Source of the DNA: an uncultured Eubacteriales bacterium
GTDB lineage: Bacteria; Bacillota; Clostridia; Oscillospirales; CAG-272
Direction: 5' to 3'
Assembly (NCBI GenBank): GCA_900548735.1
Contig: URMC01000079.1
Coordinates: 1 to 7,382, forward strand
DNA length: 7,382 bases
Shown: one piece after another, positions 1-4,107 of the stretch
How positions within the stretch are numbered: the stretch's first letter is position 1
Layout: each line of letters starts with the position of its first letter
Position numbers and translations under genes: made by a program
The notes under the pieces: generated by a model
What the model was told of the DNA's origin: nothing
The model's database searches: none
What the model saw: the letters and a program-made list of their open reading frames with translations, nothing else

Positions 1-39
1 ACAAAAGCCAATATTTGTAGGGGAGGGGGTTCCCCTCCC
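1..39. repeat. 39-bp hairpin repeat, copy A (second copy at 3898-3936)
   Basis: This stretch matches 3898-3936 at 37 of 39 positions by eye. It starts with an AT-rich lead (ACAAAA, then CCAATATTTGTA) and ends in a perfect 8-bp hairpin, GGGAGGGG (21-28) with CCCCTCCC (32-39) around a 3-base loop. The two copies differ at one base in the lead and one in the loop, so the stem is unchanged. It continues into the other hairpins of the 1-243 spacer. The copy may begin left of the window. The role is unknown; it resembles a REP-like palindromic unit. Confidence 0.75.
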
Positions 40-70
40 GTTGTTCGGAATTTACGCTTTGCCTCCCGTA

Positions 71-176
71 GGGCGGGGGTAAGTACCCGCCGCGTTTGTT
101 GAGATAAAATTCCATACAGCGGGGGCATATGGAATGCCCCCCTACGGTGTTAGATTTGTGTCGGAAAAGCGGGCGA
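71..176. repeat. GGGGGCAT/ATGCCCCC hairpin module, copy 1 of 3
   Basis: The module starts with a GC-rich hairpin (GGCGGG 72-77 with CCCGCC 86-91). A conserved lead follows (TTGTTGAGATAAAATTCCAT), then the hairpin GGGGGCAT (121-128), loop ATGGA, ATGCCCCC (134-141), then CTACGGTGTT and a GCGGGCGAC tail. The same arrangement recurs at 3252-3321 and 3559-3648. Read on the minus strand, the hairpin begins GTAGGGG like the units at 16-39 and 3148-3174, so it appears to be the same family in opposite orientation. No convincing coding frame crosses it. Confidence 0.75.
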
Positions 177-184
177 CGGGGGTA

Positions 185-232
185 TTTCGGTCTGCGCAAA
201 GGGATGACGGGCATAGTTCGCACAGACCGAAA
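185..232. repeat. Inverted repeat TTTCGGTCTG/CAGACCGAAA
   Basis: A perfect 10-bp inverted repeat pairs 185-194 with 223-232 around 28 bases. The left arm extended to 13 bases (TTTCGGTCTGCGC, 185-197) occurs again at 481-493, directly beyond the rplA terminator hairpin. The function is unknown. It could be a repeat fragment or a structure near the end of the ribosomal operon's read-through transcript. Confidence 0.5.
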
Positions 233-243
233 CCGGAAAAGAA

Positions 244-271
244 AAGAAACCCGGCGGTTGCCGGGTTTCTT
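244..271 (-). terminator. Second rho-independent terminator-like hairpin downstream of rplA
   Basis: A perfect 12-bp stem (244-255 with 260-271) has a 4-base loop and a GC-rich core, CCCGGC/GCCGGG. On the minus strand it is followed by a pyrimidine tract rich in T (TTTCTTTTCTTTTCC), as expected of an intrinsic terminator. No gene is recognised between it and the first terminator at 450-483. It may be a back-up terminator for the ribosomal operon or the end of a short unidentified transcript. The plus-strand tail is less T-rich, so minus is the preferred direction. Confidence 0.6.
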
Positions 272-302
272 CCGTAGACTTTATCAAGGCAGCACATTCT
301 TT

Positions 303-322
303 GGAAGTATTACATACTTTCC
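303..322. repeat. Small hairpin AAGTAT/ATACTT
   Basis: AAGTAT (305-310) pairs with ATACTT (314-319) over a 3-base loop, extended by GG/CC (303-304 with 321-322) past one bulged T. It lies between the two terminator-like hairpins. No role can be assigned. Confidence 0.4.
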
Positions 323-393
323 GGAAATTCGCTCCCTCAAAAAATCCTATTTCCGTTTTCCGATTTATGCCGGAAAGCACTCGGATGCAGAAT

Positions 394-445
394 CCCCGCC
401 GCCGCCCGACAGGCGTATTTCATACGTCGAGGGCGGGCGACGGGG
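394..445. other. 52-nt GC-rich stem-loop between two terminators
   Basis: Nested complementary blocks form one long stem: CCCCG (394-398) with CGGGG (441-445), CCGCCC (402-407) with GGGCGG (431-436), and CGTAT (414-418) with ATACG (422-426) around a TTC loop. Internal loops of 3-4 and 4-6 bases separate the helices. It begins five bases from the rplA terminator. It is probably one of the intergenic palindromic units, but a structured RNA segment cannot be excluded. I saw no good promoter that would express it alone. Confidence 0.45.
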
Positions 446-449
446 ATAG

Positions 450-483
450 AAAAACCCCCCGAAGATTTCTTCGGGGGGTTTTT
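450..483 (-). terminator. Strong intrinsic terminator of the rpmG-rplA operon
   Basis: A perfect 10-bp stem, CCCCCCGAAG (455-464) with CTTCGGGGGG (469-478), has a 4-base loop and five A (450-454) and five T (479-483) on its flanks. On the minus strand the hairpin is therefore followed by TTTTT. It lies about 25 bases past the rplA stop codon. The symmetry means it could work in both directions, but the only gene ending here is rplA. It separates rplA from any rplJ-rplL genes, which are not seen in the window. Confidence 0.92.
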
Positions 484-508
484 CGGTCTGCGCCGAGAGC
501 TTCCGACA

Positions 509-1195
509 TTAGCCGAGTTTGGCGGCGTTGATGCGGATCCCGGGGCCCATGGTGGACGCCAGAACACAGCTCTTGATATACTGACCCTTTGCGGCGGCGG
601 GTTTCGCCTTGATGATAGCGCCCATCAGTGCGGAGAAGTTCTCCGTGAGCTTCGCCTCGCCGAAGGATGCTTTGCCGATCGGGCAGTGGATGATGTTGGT
701 TTTGTCAAGACGGTATTCAATCTTACCGGCTTTGGCTTCGTTGACGGCACGGGCAACGTCAGGGGTGACGGTGCCGGCTTTCGGAGAAGGCATCAGACCC
801 TTAGGACCCAGCACCTTACCGAGACGCCCGACCAGACCCATCATATCCGGGCTTGCGATCACCACGTCAAACTCAAACCAGTTCTCTTTGAGAATCTTAT
901 CCACATATTCCATATCGCCGACGTAATCAGCGCCTGCGGCTTTGGCAGCCTCAACCTTGTCGCCCTTGGTCAGCACCAGGGTGCGCACTTTTTTACCGGT
1001 GCCGTTCGGCAGAACGACGGCGCCGCGCACCTGCTGATCGGCGTGACGGGAGTCAACGCCCAGGCGCACGTGAATTTCAATGGTCTCGTCAAATTTCGCT
1101 TTGGAAGTCTGGCACACGAGGGACAGAGCCTCAGCGGGGTCGTACAGTTTGTTTTTCTCCAGCAGTTTTACGCTGTCTGTATATTTCTTTCCCAT
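509..1195 (-). CDS. rplA: 50S ribosomal protein L1
   Basis: This is a 228-residue protein of the L1 family, which binds 23S rRNA in the L1 stalk of the large subunit and, in well-studied bacteria, represses its own operon by binding the mRNA. The family signature is clear at about residues 115-144 (SPDMMGLVGRLGKVLGPKGL, then MPSPKAGTVT). The RNA-contacting C-terminal part follows (AGKIEYRLDKTNIIHCPIGK near 155-174). The reading frame extends upstream to 1252, but the start chosen is the ATG at 1195 (MGKKYTDS), because an AAGGAGG site (1204-1210) lies 8 bases before it and the extension would run through the rplK end. The N-terminus is a few residues shorter than in many homologues. It lies 13 bp after rplK, whose stop codon overlaps the ribosome binding site, so the two are probably translationally linked. 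Confidence 0.98.
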   Translation of the reverse strand: MGKKYTDSVKLLEKNKLYDPAEALSLVCQTSKAKFDETIEIHVRLGVDSRHADQQVRGAVVLPNGTGKKVRTLVLTKGDKVEAAKAAGADYVGDMEYVDKILKENWFEFDVVIASPDMMGLVGRLGKVLGPKGLMPSPKAGTVTPDVARAVNEAKAGKIEYRLDKTNIIHCPIGKASFGEAKLTENFSALMGAIIKAKPAAAKGQYIKSCVLASTMGPGIRINAAKLG

Positions 1196-1208
1196 GTCGG
1201 TCCCCTCC

Positions 1209-1634
1209 TTACTCTTCCACCGTGATACCCATGCTGCGGGCGGTGCCTGCAATCATGCTCATTGCCGCTTCCACAGAGCCGGCGTTCAGGTCGGGCATCT
1301 TGGTCTCGGCGATCTTTCTGACCTGCTCTTTGGTCAGTTTTGCAACCTTGGTTTTGTTCGGCGCGGCGGAAGCGGTCTCAATGCCGCAAGCCTTCTTGAT
1401 CAGAACCGGAGCAGGGGGCGTTTTGGTGATAAAGGTGAAGGAACGGTCGGCATATACCGTGATCACCACGGGGATGATCAGACCGATGTCGTTCTTCGTG
1501 CGCTCGTTGAATTCCTTGGTGAAAACCGGAATCGCCACGCCGTACTGACCGAGAGCCGGACCTACGGGCGGCTGGGGCGTTGCTTTGCCCGCGGGCAACT
1601 GCAATTTGATATAGCCCATAATCTTCTTAGCCAT
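1209..1634 (-). CDS. rplK: 50S ribosomal protein L11
   Basis: This 141-residue protein has the standard length of L11. L11 binds the GTPase-associated region of 23S rRNA and forms the base of the L7/L12 stalk, where elongation factors and thiostrepton act. The N-terminal domain has the proline-rich helix and conserved PPVGPALGQ (22-30). The central IPVVITVYADRSFTFITKTP (54-73) is nearly family consensus, and the C-terminal RNA-binding domain ends in AGTARSMGI (129-137). Residues 31-40 (YGVAIPVFTK) differ somewhat from the common HGVNIMEFCK pattern. The ATG at 1634 has AAAGGAGG (1646-1653) upstream. The 85-bp gap from nusG holds two hairpins, the largest untranslated gap inside the operon. Confidence 0.98.
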   Translation of the reverse strand: MAKKIMGYIKLQLPAGKATPQPPVGPALGQYGVAIPVFTKEFNERTKNDIGLIIPVVITVYADRSFTFITKTPPAPVLIKKACGIETASAAPNKTKVAKLTKEQVRKIAETKMPDLNAGSVEAAMSMIAGTARSMGITVEE

Positions 1635-1666
1635 TGTAAAAATAACCTCCTTTAGTGGTACGAACC

Positions 1667-1719
1667 GGGAGAATACAGAATTTTCTCCCTCCCACGATGT
1701 CCGCGTTTACCGCCGCGGA
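1667..1719 (-). promoter_or_regulatory. Structured leader between nusG and rplK
   Basis: The gap contains two perfect hairpins: TCCGCG (1700-1705) with CGCGGA (1714-1719), right at the nusG stop, and GGGAGAA (1667-1673) with TTCTCCC (1683-1689), 13 bases before the rplK ribosome binding site. Neither is followed by a T tract, so they are not terminators. In E. coli L1 represses rplK-rplA through a leader structure that mimics its rRNA site. Whether this leader does the same is inference; I could not identify a clear L1-site consensus. Confidence 0.4.
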
Positions 1720-2286
1720 TCAGACGGTTTCGGGCTCGAGGCAGGACGCCTCCAACTCCACAGGCATATCACGCCGCCCGCGCTTGACCAGCACCGTAAC
1801 CAGCGTGTTGTCCTCGGAGATGGCCTGCACCGTGCCGGTGTAGCCCTCGAAAAGCCCGGAAGTGACCTTCACGTTGCTGCCCACCGCAAAGGCGAGAGAA
1901 ACGCGCTTCTCCTCCGGTTCTGCGGTTTCCGCATTCTCCAATCCCAGCGCGCGCACTTCCTCTTCGGGCAGCGGCGTCGGGCGGGATCCGGGCCCCACAA
2001 ATCCGGTCACGCCCGCGATGTTGCGCACGGCGTGCCATGTTTCGTCATTCATCACCATCTTGATATAGACGTAGCAGGGGAACACACGGTGCTCCACCTC
2101 TTTTTCCACGTCGCCTTTTTTCTCGATGACGATCTCCACCGGGATCCGGCAGTCAAAAATCAGGTCGCCGAGACCGCGATTTTCCACCAGTTTCCCAAGG
2201 TTGGCTTTGACTTTGTTTTCGTAGCCGGAATAGGTGTGCGCCACATACCATCTCGGACCTACGTTCATCTCATTGATGTTGCTCAT
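1720..2286 (-). CDS. nusG: Transcription termination/antitermination protein NusG
   Basis: This 188-residue protein has the two-domain plan of NusG. The N-terminal NGN domain (about 11-115) binds the RNA polymerase clamp; WYVAHTYSGYENKVKANL (13-30) and the FPCYVYIKM strand (69-77) are characteristic, followed by VRNIAGVTGFVG (87-98). A short acidic linker (about 118-128) leads to the KOW domain, VGSNVKVTSGLFEGYTGTVQ (135-154). NusG modulates elongation and pausing and links transcription to translation or Rho. The ATG at 2286 lies 5 bases after the secE stop. Its ribosome binding site is weak (AGGT 7 bases upstream), which suggests coupling to secE translation. Met7 is a less likely start, with no site before it. 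Confidence 0.97.
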   Translation of the reverse strand: MSNINEMNVGPRWYVAHTYSGYENKVKANLGKLVENRGLGDLIFDCRIPVEIVIEKKGDVEKEVEHRVFPCYVYIKMVMNDETWHAVRNIAGVTGFVGPGSRPTPLPEEEVRALGLENAETAEPEEKRVSLAFAVGSNVKVTSGLFEGYTGTVQAISEDNTLVTVLVKRGRRDMPVELEASCLEPETV

Positions 2287-2291
2287 CCGTA

Positions 2292-2669
2292 TTACCTGAA
2301 GAGAGAAATCAGCAGGTTCTGCCCCTGGAAGAAGGCGTAGTCAAGCAGACCGATGACCGCCGCGATCGCGATGACCGAAACAATCACGAAAAGGGTGCTT
2401 GCCCAAACCTGTTTCTTGGGGTACCAGGTGATCTTCTTCATCTCGCTCTTGTAGGATTTCAGCGACTCTTTCACTTTCTCGCGCTTGATGATGCAAAGCA
2501 CCACAGCCAAGACAACCAGCGCGCCCGCAATGCAAAGCGAAACGATTGCGCCGGTGGAAAGACCCTTGCCGGCTTCCTCCGTCCCTTCGGCGGAAACGCC
2601 AAGGCAAAGAACCGAACTGACGGCAAGGCAAAGGGTAAGGAACAGAATCAGCGCCTTTTTTGCTTTCAT
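2292..2669 (-). CDS. secE: Preprotein translocase subunit SecE, N-terminally extended
   Basis: This 125-residue protein ends in an ordinary SecE domain (about 63-125): an amphipathic stretch, the signature EMKKITWYPKKQ (76-87), then a membrane helix (about 90-113). SecE clamps the halves of SecY in the SecYEG export channel. Gram-positive SecE is usually about 60-80 residues with one helix. Here the first 27 residues look like a signal peptide (charged KAKK, hydrophobic core, VSA-EG cleavage-like site) and a further helix lies at 40-61. The start at ATG 2669 is supported by AAAGGAG (2679-2685) 9 bases upstream; the longer frame to 2732 would overlap rpmG. The hydrophobic segments could be a cleaved leader plus an extra helix, giving a topology partly like the three-helix E. 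coli SecE. Position between rpmG and nusG supports the name. Confidence 0.93.
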   Translation of the reverse strand: MKAKKALILFLTLCLAVSSVLCLGVSAEGTEEAGKGLSTGAIVSLCIAGALVVLAVVLCIIKREKVKESLKSYKSEMKKITWYPKKQVWASTLFVIVSVIAIAAVIGLLDYAFFQGQNLLISLFR

Positions 2670-2686
2670 ATCCGTCCGCTCCTTTC

Positions 2687-2848
2687 TTACTTGGATTCTT
2701 TGTGCAGAGTGTGCTTCTTGCAGAAGGGGCAATACTTGTTGAATTCCAGTCTGTCCGGGTCGTTTTTCTTGTTCTTCTTCGTGTCATAGTTTCTCTGCTT
2801 GCACTCGCTGCAAACCAGCGTCACTTTGACTCTTGCTTCATTCGCCAT
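2687..2848 (-). CDS. rpmG: 50S ribosomal protein L33 (zinc-binding form)
   Basis: This 53-residue protein is a small large-subunit protein near the E site. The conserved core runs ECKQRNYDTKKNKKNDPDRL (15-34), and CSEC (13-16) with CPFC (40-43) gives the four cysteines of the zinc-binding form. The ATG at 2848 is preceded by GGGAGGTG about 10 bases upstream. The open frame continues to 3073, but that part crosses the promoter at 2981-3009 and cannot be translated from it, so the short form is right. It is the first gene of the operon and lies 17 bp before secE. Confidence 0.97.
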   Translation of the reverse strand: MANEARVKVTLVCSECKQRNYDTKKNKKNDPDRLEFNKYCPFCKKHTLHKESK

Positions 2849-2888
2849 GTTTTTCGGCACCTCCCATTTCAATATTAGGTATAGACAT
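2838..2888 (-). CDS. Possible 16-residue leader peptide overlapping the rpmG start
   Basis: Within the rpmG leader an ATG at 2888 opens a 16-codon frame (MSIPNIEMGGAEKHGE) that ends in TGA at 2838-2840, 8 bases inside rpmG in another frame. A GGAGGGAGG stretch lies about 12 bases upstream, rather far for an efficient site. The frame spans the rpmG ribosome binding site, so translating it would affect rpmG initiation. The composition shows no run of one amino acid typical of attenuation peptides. It may be chance. Confidence 0.15.
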   Translation of the reverse strand: MSIPNIEMGGAEKHGE

Positions 2889-2975
2889 ACCCGATGTGTA
2901 CCTCCCTCCCGGCGGAAGCCTGTCCCTTTCGGGTTGGCGCACAGGCAACACAAAAAAGCCCGCTCGCAGAGGTAA
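2849..2975 (-). promoter_or_regulatory. Structured 5' leader of the rpmG operon
   Basis: About 125 bases lie between the predicted transcription start and rpmG. A compact hairpin is visible: outer stem GCCTGT (minus strand, 2946-2941) with ACAGGC (2923-2918), a 7-base bulge GCGCCAA, then CCC-GAAA-GGG, a GNRA-type tetraloop stacked directly on the outer stem. The rpmG ribosome binding site follows about 45 bases later. No named riboswitch or T-box signature was recognised. A regulatory role is inference from structure and leader length. Confidence 0.4.
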
Positions 2976-2980
2976 GAACC

Positions 2981-3009
2981 ATTATAGCAGAACGCGCGCC
3001 GGCTGTCAA
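2981..3009 (-). promoter_or_regulatory. Consensus sigma-A promoter of the rpmG-secE-nusG-rplK-rplA operon
   Basis: On the minus strand a perfect -35 TTGACA (3009-3004), a 17-base spacer and a perfect -10 TATAAT (2986-2981) are present, with TGC just before the -10 as in extended -10 promoters. The start of transcription should be near 2974. Such a full consensus fits a highly expressed ribosomal operon. It sits downstream (on the minus strand) of the repeat region and makes the operon independent of parB-serS. Confidence 0.95.
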
Positions 3010-3055
3010 GGGGTTTTTGAAATTTTGCCCCGCCGCGGGGGCGTTTCCGATGATG

Positions 3056-3147
3056 GCAAATTTTTAATCGCAAGACAAAATTCTGAGAGCAGGATGAATT
3101 TCTGATGTCGGGGCAGAAATTTTAATCGCATGGCGAATTTCTGATTT
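3056..3147. repeat. Imperfect tandem repeat with TTTTAATCGCA and AATTTCTGAT motifs
   Basis: TTTTAATCGCA occurs at 3062-3072 and 3120-3130, a 58-base period, each followed by a variant of AATTTCTGA. A further AATTTCTGATGTCG lies at about 3099. The copies are diverged. The segment lies upstream of the rpmG promoter and runs straight into the hairpin at 3153-3173. It has no coding look; it appears to be part of the intergenic repeat mosaic. Confidence 0.5.
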
Positions 3148-3174
3148 CGTAGGGGAGGATTCTATATCCTCCCG
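3148..3174. repeat. GTAGGGG-type hairpin unit, variant stem
   Basis: GGGAGGAT (3153-3160) pairs with ATCCTCCC (3166-3173) around loop TCTAT, with the flank CGTAG before and G after as in the units at 16-40 and 3914-3937. Compared with those, the inner stem bases changed on both sides (GG/CC to AT/AT), so pairing is kept. This is a third stem version of the same unit. Confidence 0.65.
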
Positions 3175-3251
3175 CATCAAAGAAATTTCATCCCAACAAA
3201 AACCCGGCAAGACTACACCCCGCAAGGCTCCCTCCGGGCGTGGGCTTGCAC

Positions 3252-3321
3252 CCGCCGGTTGTTAAGATGAAATTCCATACAGCGGGGGCATATGGAATGC
3301 CCCCCTACGGGGTTGGATTTT
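3252..3321. repeat. GGGGGCAT/ATGCCCCC hairpin module, copy 2 of 3
   Basis: The lead CCGCCGGTTGTTAAGATGAA, then ATTCCATACA, the hairpin 3284-3304 (GGGGGCAT, loop ATGGA, ATGCCCCC), then CTACGG and GGTTGGATTTT. It is nearly identical to 3559-3630 and to 86-160. Upstream of it, CCGGGCGTGGG and CACCCGCCGG correspond to the GC-rich hairpin at 72-91, so the homology covers the longer stretch. Confidence 0.8.
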
Positions 3322-3392
3322 GCCAAGCAAACGGTGCATTGTAACCGCCGCCCCCTGTGTCAAGAGGTTACCCGCGATGTTCGCACAAACAA

Positions 3393-3442
3393 AAGGCTCC
3401 CTTGTGTAAAGGGAGCTGGCGCGACAGCGCCTGAGGGATTGT
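3393..3442 (+). repeat. Double-hairpin repeat (AAGGCTCCC...GATTGT), copy 1
   Basis: GCTCCCTT (3396-3403) pairs with AAGGGAGC (3409-3416) around GTGTA, followed by GGCGC-GACA-GCGCC (3418-3431) and the tail TGAGGGATTGT. I recall similar elements as very common in intergenic DNA of Oscillospirales; this is memory, not a search. Related copies with other stem sequences lie at 3496-3549 (opposite strand), 3663-3726 and 3829-3882 (opposite strand). Confidence 0.75.
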
Positions 3443-3495
3443 AAAAGCCGAAAGTTTGCAGAAAAGAAAAGAAAAAGATAGAGTTTGTGTCAGGT

Positions 3496-3549
3496 ACAAC
3501 CCCTCCGCCGCGCGGGAGCGCGGCACCTCCCCTTACACAGGGCAGGCTC
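3496..3549 (-). repeat. Double-hairpin repeat, copy 2 (inverted)
   Basis: Read on the minus strand this is GAGCC, then CCCTGTGTAAGGGGAGG, then a perfect 7-bp hairpin (GCCGCGC, 4-base loop, GCGCGGC, 3507-3524) and the end GGAGGGGTTGT. It matches the order and flanks of the element at 3393-3442, but the second stem has entirely different paired bases, 7 pairs instead of 5. Confidence 0.7.
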
Positions 3550-3558
3550 ATCAGTGCG

Positions 3559-3648
3559 CCGCCGGTTGTTAAGACGAAATTCCATACAAGCGGGGGCATA
3601 TGGAATGCCCCCCTACGGTGTTGGATTTGTGCCGGGACAGCGGGCGAC
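3559..3648. repeat. GGGGGCAT/ATGCCCCC hairpin module, copy 3 of 3
   Basis: GCCGGTTGTTAAGACGAA, ATTCCATACA, hairpin 3592-3612, then CTACGGTGTTGGATTTGTG and the GCGGGCGAC tail seen also at 168-176. One extra A lies before the hairpin relative to the other copies. This module directly joins the inverted double-hairpin repeat on its left, showing that the spacer is built from abutting units. Confidence 0.8.
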
Positions 3649-3662
3649 CATCGGTCGGCTGC

Positions 3663-3726
3663 AAGGCTCCTCTCCGACGTTGACGCAAAGCGTCAACAGG
3701 GGCTCCCGCGTGAGCGGGTGGGGGAG
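3663..3726 (+). repeat. Double-hairpin repeat, copy 3 (diverged)
   Basis: It begins AAGGCTCCTCTCC, like copy 1, then GTTGACGC-AAA-GCGTCAAC (3679-3697, perfect 8 bp), then CCCGC-GTGA-GCGGG (3705-3718) and GGGGGAGT. The plan and start are shared with the copy at 3393, but the hairpin sequences differ. The following 3727-3828 holds no recognised unit except GAAATTCATACAG (3759-3771), which is like the lead of the GGGGGCAT module with one base missing and may be a decayed copy. Confidence 0.6.
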
Positions 3727-3828
3727 TACGCGAGACTGTGAAGGCTTTGCTAAGCAGGGAAATTCATACAGTTGTCGCACCCAAGTTTGGTGGTTGGTAT
3801 CCAAAACAAAATCTAACTTCCAAATTGC

Positions 3829-3882
3829 GCGCTCTCCCCCTGCCGCCTGGCGGCGCCACCCCCCTCCCGGAGAGGGGCTTTT
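3829..3882 (-). repeat. Double-hairpin repeat, copy 4 (inverted)
   Basis: On the minus strand: AAAAGCCCCTCTCC, a stem CCCCTC with GAGGGG, then a GCCGCC/GGCGGC palindrome and GGGGGAGAGC. Order and flanks match the other double-hairpin copies, again with different stem bases. It ends next to TTGGGCACCC and then the 39-bp repeat at 3898. Confidence 0.55.
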
Positions 3883-3897
3883 GGGCACCCACGCCTA

Positions 3898-3937
3898 ACA
3901 AAAACCAATATTTGTAGGGGAGGGGTTTCCCCTCCCG
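3898..3937. repeat. 39-bp hairpin repeat, copy D
   Basis: This is the partner of 1-39: same AT-rich lead, then GGGAGGGG (3918-3925), loop TTT, CCCCTCCC (3929-3936). It is followed by CTCTGACGTAAAGTTA, which resembles the sequence at 7200-7214 (CCTGATGCAAAGTTG), where a similar CCTCCCG end also precedes a composite inverted-repeat element. Confidence 0.75.
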
Positions 3938-3942
3938 CTCTG

Positions 3943-4107
3943 ACGTAAAGTTACTCTTTCCTTTCCGTCATTAGATTTCTTAGTTCTTCTTTTTCTTTTG
4001 AGCAGGTAGGCACAAAAGAAAAAGAAGCAAAAAGAAAATGCCGCAAAGGAGATGCGAAAAGGGGGCTTTTTGAAAAAAGCCCCCTCTTAAACTCCCCGAA
4101 AAACTTT
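3943..4107. repeat. Composite inverted-repeat element, copy 1
   Basis: The element starts ACGTAAAGTTAC, then a pyrimidine-rich stretch, then a perfect 15-bp inverted repeat CTTCTTTTTCTTTTG (3986-4000) with CAAAAGAAAAAGAAG (4013-4027) around a loop containing GTAGGC. After 33 bases comes GGGGGCTTTTT (4061-4071) with AAAAAGCCCCC (4074-4084), and then ACTCCCCGAAAAACTTT (4091-4107). The same parts in the same order occur at 7203-7356 with other stem bases. The function is unknown. Confidence 0.75.
4057..4084 (-). terminator. Possible terminator of the parB-serS operon
   Basis: On the minus strand the 11-bp stem GGGGGCTTTTT/AAAAAGCCCCC is followed by TTTT then CGC. It is the first stable hairpin with a T run after the stop codon of the membrane-protein gene, but lies about 230 bp beyond it. 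The matching hairpin at 7306-7339 has no T tail, so terminator activity would be incidental to the repeat. A weaker hairpin at 4295-4315 (5-bp stem, TTTT tail) lies right at the stop codon. Confidence 0.4.

Noticed and set aside
150..380. A 76-codon minus-strand frame downstream of rplA
   Set aside because: It begins with GTG without a ribosome binding site and runs through the terminator-like hairpin at 244-271.
272..449. L10 (rplJ) leader RNA downstream of rplA
   Set aside because: The expected conserved bases are not found in the right strand and order, and no rplJ follows within the window.
1066..1080. parS-like site containing CACGTGAA within rplA
   Set aside because: Only about half of the 16-base parS palindrome matches, and it lies in conserved coding sequence.
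686..1655. Long plus-strand frames opposite rplA and rplK
   Set aside because: They are antisense to well-identified ribosomal protein genes and have no family resemblance or good start signal.
2849..3073. Extended N-terminus of rpmG
   Set aside because: The extension crosses the consensus promoter and leader; the ATG at 2848 gives the normal L33 length with a good ribosome binding site.
3252..3648. CRISPR array
   Set aside because: The repeats are not evenly spaced, are of several kinds and orientations, and have no uniform spacers or cas genes nearby.
3485..3898. Open frames of 80-137 codons within the repeat mosaic
   Set aside because: They are composed of translated repeat units (runs of Arg, Pro and Gly), lack a ribosome binding site and resemble no protein.
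3943..4107. Insertion sequence remnant with terminal inverted repeats
   Set aside because: The inverted repeats are adjacent hairpins with 2-12 base loops and no room for a transposase, and no target duplication was seen.
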